DNA of 64,000 nucleotides from contig NZ_JABVEC010000008.1 of assembly GCF_014323705.1 (NCBI RefSeq), forward strand, positions 1-64,000, in the 5' to 3' direction. Position 1 is the first letter of the stretch. Each line of letters begins with the position of its first letter. The translations under genes and the position numbers were made by a program. This DNA is from Actinomadura alba (GTDB lineage Bacteria; Actinomycetota; Actinomycetes; Streptosporangiales; Streptosporangiaceae). The notes under the pieces are model-generated. The model was not told the DNA's origin and ran no database searches. It worked only from the letters and a program-made list of their open reading frames with translations. Positions 8,930 to 17,651 of this stretch are shown one piece after another.

Positions 8930-11218
8930 TCAGCGCTTCCCGCGGCGGAAGTCGAGGCGTTCCGGCGGCGGGCCGAGGTTCGGCGAAGGCTCGCCAGGAG
9001 TGCCGTCGACCTGCCCCTCATCCGGCCGGCCGGGGGCGGCCGCGTGCCTCCCGTTCGACGGCAACGGCGGAGCCGATCCCGGTGCCCGTGGCGTACCGCC
9101 GCGTGGCGCGGCGTGGCGGGCACGCGAACCGGACGGTCGAGAGGTCCCGGTCCGGGTCTCCCCGGCGTCCGACCGCTCGCGCCCCGTCGCCGGCTCGCCG
9201 GAGTCCTCGGCGTCCGTGACCCCCGCGGCGTCCGTGACCTCCGCGGCGTCCGTGACCTCGGCGGCCTCCGCGACCTCCGCCGGCCGCAGTGCCCCGGCCT
9301 CGGCCTGCTCGCGCAGGTACTCCTCGTACTCCACCCGGTGCGCGGTGGGCAGGGTCATGATCCCGGGGTTGGCGTCGACGAGCATGACCCGCCGCCCGTT
9401 CGCGGTGGCATGCGTGAACACCATCGCCGTGGGCGGCAGTTCCTGCATCTGGTGCTGCTCGATCAGCAGCTCGCGAGATCGCAGTCGTCCGTCCGGGTCC
9501 GCGGACGTCTCCGGACCGGCCGCCGCGTGCGCGCCCTCGGCCCCGGTCGTGCCCGTGACGCTACGTCCCCAGGGTGTGGAGGCGTTGATGCCGTGCACGA
9601 GCGCCTCGTCGTCCTCCGCCGGTTCCGGCAGCGGCGACCACGCCGGGTCGGTGAGCGCGTCGGTGTCACGGGTACGGGCATAGGCGACCGTGCTGGCGTA
9701 CGGGCCGCCCTTGAACCCGGCGACCACCTCGCCGGCCGCGTCGGTGACCTCGGCGACCAGCAGGCGCCGCTCGGAACCGATGTGCTCGGCGGCGACGCGG
9801 GCATCGTCGGAGTTGCCCAGCCGCATGAAGCCGACCGCGGCGTGACCGCGGCCGAGACGCTCCCGTACATGCGCGGGAATGGAACGGTACATCAGTACCA
9901 GGCCGGTACCCGTGGTCTCGCAGGCATCGATGAGGCGGTCGAGGACGTCACCCCGGAGCTTCTCCGCTCCGCACAGGAACAGAGTGTGGTCCCAACCGTG
10001 GCCCGCCGGCGACTCGCGCAGCGCATGGGTGATGGCGGTCGCGACATAGGTGCCGAGAACGCGGTTGGTCAGGACGCCCGCGCGACGGTCCATCGACACC
10101 ACGTGCAGGCGGGACGGCGGCAGACGTACGGGCTCGGTGCCGAGCACCTCGAGCTTGCGCAGCTGGGACTCCAGGGTCCAGGCGCGCTCGATCACGACCT
10201 GGTCGGCGGCGCCGCGACCGAACATCGTGGTGATCCGGGCGAGCTGGGCCTCGGTGATGAGCCCGAGCCGCAGATCGTCACGCGGGTCGCCGACCTGGGC
10301 GAGCGCCCGGAGCGCCGCCGTGAGCTGCCGGATCGAGGCGGTGCCGCCGAAGACCACCAGGATGCGTTCGAGTATCGCGTTGTCGAACGACAGGTCACGG
10401 GTGCTGCTCTGCTCCTCGCTGGCGCTGACCACCAGGGAGAGCACATCGGCCATCGCCTCGGGGCCGAGATCCTTGGTCAGGTCGAGGCGCGGCAGGTCGG
10501 CGGGCAGCACCCACACCAGCGGATCGTCGCCGCGGTCGCCGGCCAGGCGCAGCAGGTCGTGCGCCACCGCCCCCTCGGACAGGTCGAGCACGGTGACCTG
10601 GGCGCCGGCGGCGAGCCTCGCGGCACCCATCATCGTCACGGCGGCCGACCAGCCCGCGAGCGTCCCGCCGACCACGTCGACGCGATCGGCTCCCGGCGGC
10701 ACGCTGACCGGGTACCACTCCTGCTGGTTCTCGTAGGCCTTCCGGCGCCGGTCCCACTCGCGATAGGCGCGCGCGTGCTCCTCGTGGGCGGCGTTGAGCT
10801 CGCGCTGGCGGGTCTCGCGCTGGCGCTCCAGCCTGGCCCGCTCCTCGCTCACGCGCGACCGCAGCGCCTTCTCGCTCTGGTAGACCCCGTACCCGGTGAT
10901 GAGGACGATAACGGCGCAGGCGAGCAGGCCCACTCCGGCGAACGCCCAGTGCAGCAGGCCGGAAAGCCAGGCCAGGATGAAGATCAGGGCACCGATGCCC
11001 GCACCGGCGGCCGTGATCTTGAGGTGCCGGTTGAGCAGGTTCTCACCGTGTCGCTGCGTGGCCAGCCAGGTCTGGCTGATCCGCTCGGCCTCAGGTGGCT
11101 GCGGACGGCGCGGTGGCGGTCCGGGATCCGGGTGCACCTGCGCGTAGTGCCAGCCGACGTAGACGCGGTCCGCTTGCGTTAAACGCGTCGTCGCTGACCC
11201 GCTCGTCACGTCGGTCAC
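8930..11218 (-). CDS. Membrane protein with VirD4/TraG-like fold but no intact P-loop
   Basis: The 762-residue product has a soluble N-terminus, two membrane helices (about residues 68-113), then an Arg/Glu-rich coiled coil (about 114-165). A RecA-like region follows: DVVGGTLAGWSAAV sits where Walker A would be but lacks the GKS/T sequence. The later segments LFLCGAEKLRGDVLDRL and GFMRLGNSDDARVAAEHIG resemble the Walker B and C-terminal parts of VirD4/TraG coupling ATPases. The last 120 residues are an Ala/Glu/Val repeat and a Pro/Arg-rich tail. I infer a catalytically dead partner or membrane platform for the HerA-like ATPase encoded next. The GTG start has AGAGG seven bases upstream. Confidence 0.72.
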   Translation of the reverse strand: MTDVTSGSATTRLTQADRVYVGWHYAQVHPDPGPPPRRPQPPEAERISQTWLATQRHGENLLNRHLKITAAGAGIGALIFILAWLSGLLHWAFAGVGLLACAVIVLITGYGVYQSEKALRSRVSEERARLERQRETRQRELNAAHEEHARAYREWDRRRKAYENQQEWYPVSVPPGADRVDVVGGTLAGWSAAVTMMGAARLAAGAQVTVLDLSEGAVAHDLLRLAGDRGDDPLVWVLPADLPRLDLTKDLGPEAMADVLSLVVSASEEQSSTRDLSFDNAILERILVVFGGTASIRQLTAALRALAQVGDPRDDLRLGLITEAQLARITTMFGRGAADQVVIERAWTLESQLRKLEVLGTEPVRLPPSRLHVVSMDRRAGVLTNRVLGTYVATAITHALRESPAGHGWDHTLFLCGAEKLRGDVLDRLIDACETTGTGLVLMYRSIPAHVRERLGRGHAAVGFMRLGNSDDARVAAEHIGSERRLLVAEVTDAAGEVVAGFKGGPYASTVAYARTRDTDALTDPAWSPLPEPAEDDEALVHGINASTPWGRSVTGTTGAEGAHAAAGPETSADPDGRLRSRELLIEQHQMQELPPTAMVFTHATANGRRVMLVDANPGIMTLPTAHRVEYEEYLREQAEAGALRPAEVAEAAEVTDAAEVTDAAGVTDAEDSGEPATGRERSDAGETRTGTSRPSGSRARHAAPRGGTPRAPGSAPPLPSNGRHAAAPGRPDEGQVDGTPGEPSPNLGPPPERLDFRRGKR

Positions 11219-11747
11219 GTTCAGGCCTCTGGGCAGTCGGAATCGTCCACGTACAGCCTAAGAAGGTTTCGTAGTATTCGTATGCACTTCACCGTAATCA
11301 ATGCGTATACCTGACTAAGCGTAGCAATCCACGCAAGGTGGTCACTACGCGAACCTGAGCGAGGATTCGTTCGCGGCCCCACCGCGCGGCCGGCCTGATT
11401 TACCCGAGGCCCATTCTTTGCGGCGCGGCCCTAATGGCCGAAAACCACTAATCGGACACAACAGGGGCGGCGAGACCTCCGCCATCGCCATCGGGCAGAG
11501 GCGACGTGCCGGAACCCTCAGCGGCTCGCGGGACCGCCTGTCCGTCTCGGAAGCTCCAGCCCGGTCGCCGCGCCTCACACGGTCCCATCCCGTTCGACCA
11601 CTGGGAAGCGCCGCCGGGTTCCCGCGACGGCCCGCAAGCACCCCTTCCGACACATGACCCCACAGGGTGATGAACTATGCACTACCTGTAACTAAAAGTC
11701 GGCACTCTGAAGAGAGCATCATCACCACGTCGCAGAGGAGAGCGCCG
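11219..11747. other. 529-bp intergenic region between divergent genes
   Basis: No frame here has both a start signal and convincing composition. The stretch at about 11250-11350 is clearly A/T-richer and probably carries the promoter of the leftward motor operon. About 11660-11740 is also A/T-rich and should carry the promoter of the small gene starting at 11748. I see no tRNA, terminator or strong repeat. Confidence 0.4.
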
Positions 11748-12020
11748 ATGTCGATCGACACGCACACGAACCGGGAGACCCAGTCACTTGACGCGCTGGC
11801 GGTGCAGCTCAACGCGTTGGTCGGCGTGCACGCCGAGGTCTCCGTCCGCGACGGAGCGGCTCCGTTCCTCAAAGCGACCAACAGCACGACACCTCTGCTC
11901 ACCGAACAGATCACCGTCACCGGCGAGCACTACCGATGGTCGTGGGGTGAACCGGTCGGCCCGGTGTCCGACCCGATGGCAGCGGCGGCCCAAGTCGTGA
12001 AAGTCATCCGCGACCGATAG
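11748..12020 (+). CDS. Small acidic protein of unknown function near the type VII locus
   Basis: The product has 90 residues (MSIDTHTNRE...VVKVIRDR). It has no membrane helix or recognised motif. A Leu-rich N-terminal helix (LDALAVQLNALVG) is followed by beta-like segments and a WSWGEPVGPVSDP stretch, so it looks like a small folded domain. The start is fixed by GAGGAG eight bases upstream; the frame is open for 27 more codons without a site. It converges on the first mycosin gene across a strong hairpin. It could be a chaperone or antitoxin-like partner, but nothing in the sequence decides this. Confidence 0.65.
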   Translation: MSIDTHTNRETQSLDALAVQLNALVGVHAEVSVRDGAAPFLKATNSTTPLLTEQITVTGEHYRWSWGEPVGPVSDPMAAAAQVVKVIRDR

Positions 12021-12032
12021 CGCACCCAGATC

Positions 12033-12075
12033 GGGGCGCGGCGTCACGGCATTGGCGCGTGGGACGCCGCGCCCC
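12033..12075. terminator. Bidirectional hairpin between convergent genes
   Basis: A perfect 13-bp stem (GGGGCGCGGCGTC paired with GACGCCGCGCCCC) closes a 17-base loop. It starts 13 bases after the stop of the rightward small gene and ends about 50 bases beyond the stop of the leftward mycosin gene. No T-tract follows, as is common for actinobacterial terminators. Confidence 0.75.
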
Positions 12076-12126
12076 TGAGGAAGCCGTCTACGACGTGGAC
12101 ACGGCCTTCCCTGGAGCCATCCGACA

Positions 12127-13497
12127 CTATGGTCGGCGGTCAGGCGCATCCCATTGGTCGGGTGAGCCCGGGTTCGGCTGCTGCCGTGGGGGTGGCGCGC
12201 CTTGGGGCGGCGCACCCTCACGCGGGATGAACTGCGGGTGAGCCGCCGGTGGCGGTACGGGAGCCTGCCCGGGTGGTGGCGAGCGCACGCCCTCGTGCGG
12301 CGGTGGGTACGGACCTCCGGACGGCGGATATGGCCCGGGGTGTGGAAATCCGGCGGGGGCCGGGCGGCGACGGCTGCGGGTGGTGAAGAAGACGATGAGG
12401 GCGATGATGACCGCCGCCGGAATCAGCAGAATGGCCAAAGATCGCCAAGCGGTCGGGATACTGCTGTTGGACTTCGACCCCTCGGCGGCGCTCTCCTTCT
12501 TGTCACCGGCCCACTTGTCATAACCGGCGAAGACGGGGTTCGGCGAGTTCTTGGGCACCTTTTCGGTGAGCGCGCGATAGGGTCGGATCAGCCCGTATCC
12601 GGTCTGGTTGTCCTTGCCGGGCGCGCCCACATCACGGGCCGAGGCGATGATGCGCTGCACCACCTCACGAGCCGACATCTTCGGGAACTCCGACCGCACC
12701 AACGCCACCGCGGCCGAGGTCAGTGCCGTCGACGAGCTCGTGCCTCCCGAACTCGTGTGGAACTTCCCATCCATGAGAACGCTGCCGACTTCGGCGCCTG
12801 GAGCCGCGACCGTGACATAGGGCTGCCGCTGCGTCTGGGCCCAGGGTCTGAACTTATAGTCGACGGCCCCCACCGCGAGCACCCCCAGACAGTTCGCGGG
12901 GTACATCGACGCGTTCGTGGTCGCGCCATCGTTGCCCGCCCCCGCGACGACTACAGCGTCCCGTTCGAGCGCATATCCCACAGCGTCCTGCACGTCAGTG
13001 GGGCATGCACCGGGCTTTGCCTGCGAAAGGCTGATGACCTTGGCTTTATGGTCAGCCGCATACCGGATCGCCGATGCGGCTCCTACTAGACCCTTCGTCA
13101 CAATGGGCAGAATCTTCACGCGCGGTGCCACACCGACGAAACCCGTACCCGTCCCCTGTGCGGCGATCAGTGACGCCATTCCAGTGCCGTGCCCCGGATA
13201 CTCGGCATCATCCAGGTCGTTGCGGCCGTCGCCGCCTCCACCGGTGGCATTGGTGCCGGGCAGAACCACACCTGAAAGTTCCGGGATGCTGGCCTGAACT
13301 CCGGTATCGAGGACCGCGACCGTGACCCCCTGGCCTTGAGTGATCGGCCAGAGCCGGTCCTGGACCCCCCACGTCGTGAACCACCACTGCTGTTCGAGCG
13401 GCCTCGGGTAAGCCGATGCCCAGCCAGGCGATGACGTCGCCATCACCATGAGCACGGCCAGGGCCGCCCCGACCGGCGCTCGACTTCGCAATCGCAT
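12127..13497 (-). CDS. mycP: Type VII secretion mycosin (subtilisin-like protease MycP)
   Basis: The 456-residue membrane-anchored S8 protease matches mycosins, which stabilise and process in type VII secretion. It has a signal peptide (MRLRSRAPVG... to about residue 28) and a catalytic triad of Asp64 (AVLDTGV), His103 (PGHGTGMAS) and Ser254 (GGTSSSTAL). A C-terminal helix near residues 340-363 is followed by a Pro-rich cytoplasmic tail. GTSSST replaces the more usual GTS(F/M)A(A/T)P around the serine. The second ATG (13497) is preferred because the AGGTGAGG site is too close to the first at 13503. It is the last gene of the leftward eccD-eccB-esx series. Confidence 0.88.
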   Translation of the reverse strand: MRLRSRAPVGAALAVLMVMATSSPGWASAYPRPLEQQWWFTTWGVQDRLWPITQGQGVTVAVLDTGVQASIPELSGVVLPGTNATGGGGDGRNDLDDAEYPGHGTGMASLIAAQGTGTGFVGVAPRVKILPIVTKGLVGAASAIRYAADHKAKVISLSQAKPGACPTDVQDAVGYALERDAVVVAGAGNDGATTNASMYPANCLGVLAVGAVDYKFRPWAQTQRQPYVTVAAPGAEVGSVLMDGKFHTSSGGTSSSTALTSAAVALVRSEFPKMSAREVVQRIIASARDVGAPGKDNQTGYGLIRPYRALTEKVPKNSPNPVFAGYDKWAGDKKESAAEGSKSNSSIPTAWRSLAILLIPAAVIIALIVFFTTRSRRRPAPAGFPHPGPYPPSGGPYPPPHEGVRSPPPGQAPVPPPAAHPQFIPREGAPPQGAPPPRQQPNPGSPDQWDAPDRRP

Positions 13498-13590
13498 CGA
13501 CATACCTCACCTATCCGTACTCAAAGTGATGCAGGTCTGGGCGCGATGGTACCCAGACCCGCATGCTCTCGGCCGATGAAACCGGCCGGT

Positions 13591-14751
13591 TCAGCCGATC
13601 ACCGGTGGTGCCGCGTCGTCGTCAGCACCCCACACGTCCTCATCCTCGGTGAGCCAGGTCGTGCGCTCGCGCTCTTCGCCGTCACCACCTTGGCCGCCTC
13701 CGGCACCCATGGGCATTCCACCCATTCCCATGCCGCCCGCTCCGAGGCCGTTCTTGCCCAGTGCCCCCATGCCGGGGCCACCGAATGCACCAGGGCCGGC
13801 TCCCCCTGCTCCGACACCGCCACCCGGCAGTCCGCCGCCGGCACCGAGACCTCCGCCGACGCCACCGGGGCCGAGACCACCACCCCCGGGCATTCCGCCG
13901 CTGAGACCACCGCCGCCTGCGCCGCCGCCGACCCCGGCCAGGTCAGAGCCGCCACCACCGGGATAGCCACCACCACCGGGACCGTTCGGCAGGTCGCCGC
14001 CACCAGGACCGTTCGGCAGGTCGCCGCCGCCGGGACCCTTCGGGAAGTCGCCGCCGCCGGGACCCTTCGGGAAGTCGCCACCGCCGGGACCCTTCGGCAG
14101 GTCGCCACCGCCGGGACCCTTCGGCAGGTCGCCACCACCAGGACCGCCGGGCGGCTTGCCGGGCCCGCCGGGAGGCCTCTCACCCGGGCCGTAGGGACTG
14201 ATATTGGTGTTGGGCATATCAGCCTGAATGCTCGCGGGGAAATTGCTGTTCGACTGGGCCGTCTGGCTCTGCAGCCGTTCCATCAATTCCCCGGCCTGCT
14301 GGTTTCTAGCGCCCAGTCCAGTGGCACCACCCAGCGCCATCCAGTCCGAGCTCCACCACGGGTCGTCCCTGACGTTGTCCTTCCAGCTCTGCTGCATTTG
14401 CGAGTGACTTGTCAGAGCATTGCCCGTGCGCTGGCTCTCCGTGTAGATCTCTTTGGCCTGCTCGTAGGCCTTCTGCATCTGGGTCATCGCCGCGACGGCA
14501 TCTTTGCCGCCCCAATGCTCGGCCAGCCTCCTCGACTGGTCATAAATTAGCTCGACGGTATCTTCCATACGCTTGGACACAGCGGTGTACGCGGCACCTG
14601 CCTTCTGCACCGGCTCAGGTTGCATCCCATTGATGATCTGCTTGAGAGCGTCGTACTGATTCTCCCAGACCTTCAGGGAGTTCCAGCCACCGATGCCCGA
14701 ACCATCGGTGTTTATATCTTCCGACCTGATGTCGCGGTTCTCTCGAGTCAT
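13591..14751 (-). CDS. WXG-type type VII substrate with Gly/Pro repeat tail
   Basis: The 386-residue protein has a helical N-terminal half with a W-x-G turn (LAEHWGGKDAVAAM, around residue 83) between two long helices, the layout of WXG100/PPE-like ESX substrates. The C-terminal half is almost entirely Gly/Pro/Met, with about six copies of the nonapeptide GPGGGDLPK, ending in an acidic tail (WLTEDEDVWGADDD). It lies among esx and mycosin genes on the same strand, so secretion through this system is likely. The repeat tail might form an extended spacer, by analogy with EspB-like proteins. Exact partner unknown. Confidence 0.75.
   Translation of the reverse strand: MTRENRDIRSEDINTDGSGIGGWNSLKVWENQYDALKQIINGMQPEPVQKAGAAYTAVSKRMEDTVELIYDQSRRLAEHWGGKDAVAAMTQMQKAYEQAKEIYTESQRTGNALTSHSQMQQSWKDNVRDDPWWSSDWMALGGATGLGARNQQAGELMERLQSQTAQSNSNFPASIQADMPNTNISPYGPGERPPGGPGKPPGGPGGGDLPKGPGGGDLPKGPGGGDFPKGPGGGDFPKGPGGGDLPNGPGGGDLPNGPGGGGYPGGGGSDLAGVGGGAGGGGLSGGMPGGGGLGPGGVGGGLGAGGGLPGGGVGAGGAGPGAFGGPGMGALGKNGLGAGGMGMGGMPMGAGGGQGGDGEERERTTWLTEDEDVWGADDDAAPPVIG
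13967..14150 (-). repeat. Tandem 27-bp coding repeats (GPGGGDLPK units)
   Basis: About six to seven imperfect 27-bp units encode GPGGG-D-(L/F)-P-(K/N) inside the WXG-type gene. Neighbouring units are nearly identical in DNA, which points to recent slippage or recombination, so copy number may vary between strains. Confidence 0.75.
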
Positions 14752-14778
14752 CGTCTCCAGTCCTCTCCCGCGCGATGC

Positions 14779-15195
14779 CTAGGCGTACTGCGCACCTGAA
14801 CTCGGCGGCCCGCCATTGCCCGCATTCCGCGCGGCATCGGTGTTGGCCCGCTCCGCTTCCCCGTGAGTAGAAGCCGAGCGATCAATGGCATTGATGAGAC
14901 CCTCGTAGGCAGTGATGAATTCACCGTAGACCCTGGTGATCTGGTTATAGGCGTTCTTCGTGGTCTGAGAGAGACCTTGCGCCGCAGGGTAGTTACCGAG
15001 GTGTTCTTTTTCGACCCGCCCCTGGTCATCTGACTGCAGATCGTTCAAGGTGCCCGGCTTCCACGATTTGAGATCCTGCAGATCTTTCTCCAGCTCACCG
15101 TGGACGCTTCTGAGTATCCTGCGGTCGACCTGGATTTCCTGACCGGCCGAAGGCAGTTCTCTCGGAAACGTCCTAGGCTCGTTAGTCGGTGCCAT
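14779..15195 (-). CDS. Helical type VII secretion-associated protein
   Basis: The 138-residue product is predicted almost all-helical, without signal peptide or membrane segment. It lacks a clean WXG motif. Spacing of aromatic residues (NAYNQITRVYGEFITAYEGL) and its place between a WXG100 gene and the Gly/Pro-repeat substrate gene suggest it is a partner or chaperone that pairs with one of them. GGAGG lies nine bases before the ATG. Function is inferred from context only. Confidence 0.7.
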   Translation of the reverse strand: MAPTNEPRTFPRELPSAGQEIQVDRRILRSVHGELEKDLQDLKSWKPGTLNDLQSDDQGRVEKEHLGNYPAAQGLSQTTKNAYNQITRVYGEFITAYEGLINAIDRSASTHGEAERANTDAARNAGNGGPPSSGAQYA

Positions 15196-15347
15196 GGCTC
15201 GATGCCTCCGTCGCTGTCACCATAATCATCCGTCATCTGGCTGGAGACCGAGCAGGCGCTCTGCGGTCTCACCTGTTGAAAAACATCACCGGGCCGGCGG
15301 GCCCTTTTGCTCCGCCGGACCCGGTGACCATGGTCTTGGTTCGACCG

Positions 15348-15647
15348 TCAGCCGCCCCAGATGCCCGTGTTGGCCTTCTCTGCCGCCTGGTAGTTGGCGC
15401 TGGAGTCGCCGATCGCGACACCGAGCTGCTGCACGATGTTCTGCATGTCCGCCGCGGACTTGTCCCACTTGGCCTTCGCCTGCCAGTAGAACTCCTGAGC
15501 GCCACCCTCCCAGCGGGAGAGGTTGCCCTTCAGCTTGCCCTCGAGGTCGGTGAGCTCGTCGCGCAGCGCGCGGGCGGCCATCGAGAAGTTCGCCTCGCCC
15601 GCGGTCAGGGCGCCGAAATTGGCCCTGGTGTAGTCGTCACCGCTCAT
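15348..15647 (-). CDS. WXG100 family protein (EsxA-like)
   Basis: The 99-residue protein has the WXG100 size and a helix-turn-helix with the turn LSRWEGGAQEFYW around residue 45, followed by KAKWDKSAADMQNIVQQL. Such proteins form helical-hairpin dimers exported by type VII systems. It is encoded 40 bases after the second WXG100 gene and should be its heterodimer partner. The product ends NTGIWGG. A GGAGG site lies ten bases upstream of the ATG. Confidence 0.9.
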   Translation of the reverse strand: MSGDDYTRANFGALTAGEANFSMAARALRDELTDLEGKLKGNLSRWEGGAQEFYWQAKAKWDKSAADMQNIVQQLGVAIGDSSANYQAAEKANTGIWGG

Positions 15648-15687
15648 CGTCTAATGTCCTCCGTCGTCGCGTCGATCAGGGGGTGGC

Positions 15688-16008
15688 TCAGGTCGTGCCG
15701 TTAAGCAGGGCCTGGACCTTGTTGACGGCCTCGTCCGCCAGCTGTTCCTTGGCCTCGTACGTGATCTTGGTGTCGGCGAGCTTCTGGTGCATCTCCTCGA
15801 GCTGCCGGAGCACGACCTTGAACTCCTCGTCGAACCTGCGGAACACCTTCTCGAAGGCCATCGACGCGTTGCCTTCCCAGCCGCGCCGCATCTCGCTCTT
15901 GTGACCTTCGAGCTGGATCTGCAAGCCCTTGATCACGCCCGCGGACGCATCGATGTCCTGAGCGGCCTTGGCCATTGCTTGCCTATCGACAGCGGACTGT
16001 TCTGACAT
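15688..16008 (-). CDS. WXG100 family protein (EsxB/CFP-10-like)
   Basis: The 106-residue protein carries MRRGWEGNASMAFEKVF around residue 44, the WXG turn, flanked by long amphipathic helices. A C-terminal helix contains YEAKEQLADEAV, close to the YxxxD/E secretion signal (Y-E-A-K-E). That signal identifies the CFP-10-type subunit read by EccC. GGAGG sits six bases before the ATG. About 230 bp without a gene separate it from eccB, so the esx genes may have their own promoter. Confidence 0.9.
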   Translation of the reverse strand: MSEQSAVDRQAMAKAAQDIDASAGVIKGLQIQLEGHKSEMRRGWEGNASMAFEKVFRRFDEEFKVVLRQLEEMHQKLADTKITYEAKEQLADEAVNKVQALLNGTT

Positions 16009-16238
16009 CCGTCACCTCCCGTGACTACTGACTGATACGACCCTACGTTTGATCAGGGGAAAGGCGCGGGTCCGCCGCCGTGAGCCCCCGCTCCGCGACC
16101 ACCACCTCACCATGCGTCCTCGTGACCCCTTAGGCGCAGACAAGATCGCTCTTCGCAAAGTCCTTTTTACTCTACGAGGTCAATAGAGATGTTGTCCATC
16201 TCTACCGGCTCTTTCGATATAAGTCCGACGTTCAACTG

Positions 16239-17642
16239 TCACCCGCCGTTCCCTGTGGCGGAGGCATTTGTTTGGAGTTGCTGGCCGGCGGCCTGGGCGT
16301 CGAGCGTCGGGCCCAGCGGGATGAGTCCCAAAACCTCGGCCGGCACGTTCGCGGCGTTCCCCGGTATCGCGTAGCCGAGCTTGGTCGCCTCCTCGGCCGA
16401 CTTGAAAGCGAACCTGCGCCCCTCGGCCACCAGGAAGTACGTGCTGACCGCCGACGCCTTCCCCTCGCTGGGCACCAGGCCGGCCACCGCGGCACCGCCC
16501 GGCGGGAAGACGAACTGGTCGGCCCCGGTGGGAGCGACGCTCTGCGGTGGCGCGGGAAGCGTGCCGCCGATCCGCAACCGGCCTCCCGTGTTGCCGGACG
16601 CGTCCTCGTAGGCGGCGCACAACGGGCTCGTGTCGGTGTACGGGACGATCGACGGTGCCCGCGGTGGCAGCTCAGGGCTCGCGAGATTCCTGCTCGATGG
16701 GTTGGCGTTCGCCTTCGCCGAATCAGTGCGAATGGGGGTGATGTTCCCACCGCCGTACGCCTTCACGGTGTCCGGATCCGCGCGGAGCAGCTGCATCTGC
16801 AGTTCGCTGATCCTGGCCAGGCCGTCCTCGAGCAGGACGTACGCCGCACCGTTCTCGGTGGTGAAGATCTGACCGATTCTGGCCTGGCCGTTCGGGCCCT
16901 GCACGGCCTCTCCGCGCCTGGCAATCGGCGGCACCGCGTAGGCGGGGCCTTCCGGCAGCGCGTTGAGCCACTTGGCGGCGACCACGGGCTTGTTCTGCGT
17001 CATCGACGCGACGGCATAGTCGGGCACCTTGAACCGCTTGTTCTGCCACAACAGCCAGGCCTGGTTGTCCGCCATCACGACGGCCCCCTGCCCGTCACCG
17101 AGCGGCTGACCGCCGACCGATCGCCCGGCGACAAGCGTCACCACCGGGGTACTACCCGACACGCCCATCTCCACCGTGCGCACGCATACCGACCACGGGG
17201 TCTTTACCAGCCTCTTGGCGTCGGGCAGCGTGTCCGGGGCCCCGGAGATGCCGATCAGCGGTCCTCGCTCGAACTTGGTGAGCGAGTTGCGCGACACGGT
17301 GCGCCGGCTCTTCGCGTCGGCGCCGGCCAGCAGGCGCGCGGACACGTAGTTGGCCACCGGGCAGAGCTTTCCGTTCTCACACCAGACGTACCTGGCCCCG
17401 GTCTCCTTCTCGACGATGAGCATCCCGGCCTTCTGCAGCCCCGTGGCTCCACCGGGTCGCAGGATGCCCAGGATGCCGAAGACCGCCGCGATCAGCACGC
17501 CGACCATCACCCCGGAGAAGGTGGCGACGGCCAGCCGGCGCAGCGGCTGTTCCGGATGGTCCGGTTCGCCCATCATCAGGGCCTGCGAGGCCCGCTGGTT
17601 CATCAGCCGGTGGGCCTGCAGCAGGTCTTTTCGGGTCTGCAT
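16239..17642 (-). CDS. eccB: Type VII secretion core membrane protein EccB
   Basis: The 467-residue protein starts with the typical EccB segment (MQTRKDLLQAHRLMNQR) and has one membrane helix near residues 38-62. A large extracytoplasmic domain with several conserved Cys (VWCENGKLCP) forms the R1-R4 repeat fold of the family. EccB is a core part of the translocation channel with EccC and EccD. It starts ten bases after the eccD stop, in one operon. Confidence 0.92.
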   Translation of the reverse strand: MQTRKDLLQAHRLMNQRASQALMMGEPDHPEQPLRRLAVATFSGVMVGVLIAAVFGILGILRPGGATGLQKAGMLIVEKETGARYVWCENGKLCPVANYVSARLLAGADAKSRRTVSRNSLTKFERGPLIGISGAPDTLPDAKRLVKTPWSVCVRTVEMGVSGSTPVVTLVAGRSVGGQPLGDGQGAVVMADNQAWLLWQNKRFKVPDYAVASMTQNKPVVAAKWLNALPEGPAYAVPPIARRGEAVQGPNGQARIGQIFTTENGAAYVLLEDGLARISELQMQLLRADPDTVKAYGGGNITPIRTDSAKANANPSSRNLASPELPPRAPSIVPYTDTSPLCAAYEDASGNTGGRLRIGGTLPAPPQSVAPTGADQFVFPPGGAAVAGLVPSEGKASAVSTYFLVAEGRRFAFKSAEEATKLGYAIPGNAANVPAEVLGLIPLGPTLDAQAAGQQLQTNASATGNGG

Positions 17643-17651
17643 CTTCGGCCC

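Noticed and set aside
11345-11653. Possible gene in the 11.2-11.7 kb gap
   Set aside because: Several 70-100-codon frames exist on both strands but none has a ribosome binding site or protein-like composition.
13967-14150. CRISPR-like regular repeats
   Set aside because: Units are 27 bp tandem coding repeats without spacers, in frame with the WXG-type protein.
16009-16238. Missing eccE between esx and eccB
   Set aside because: The 230-bp gap is too short and has no frame; eccE is simply not visible in the window.
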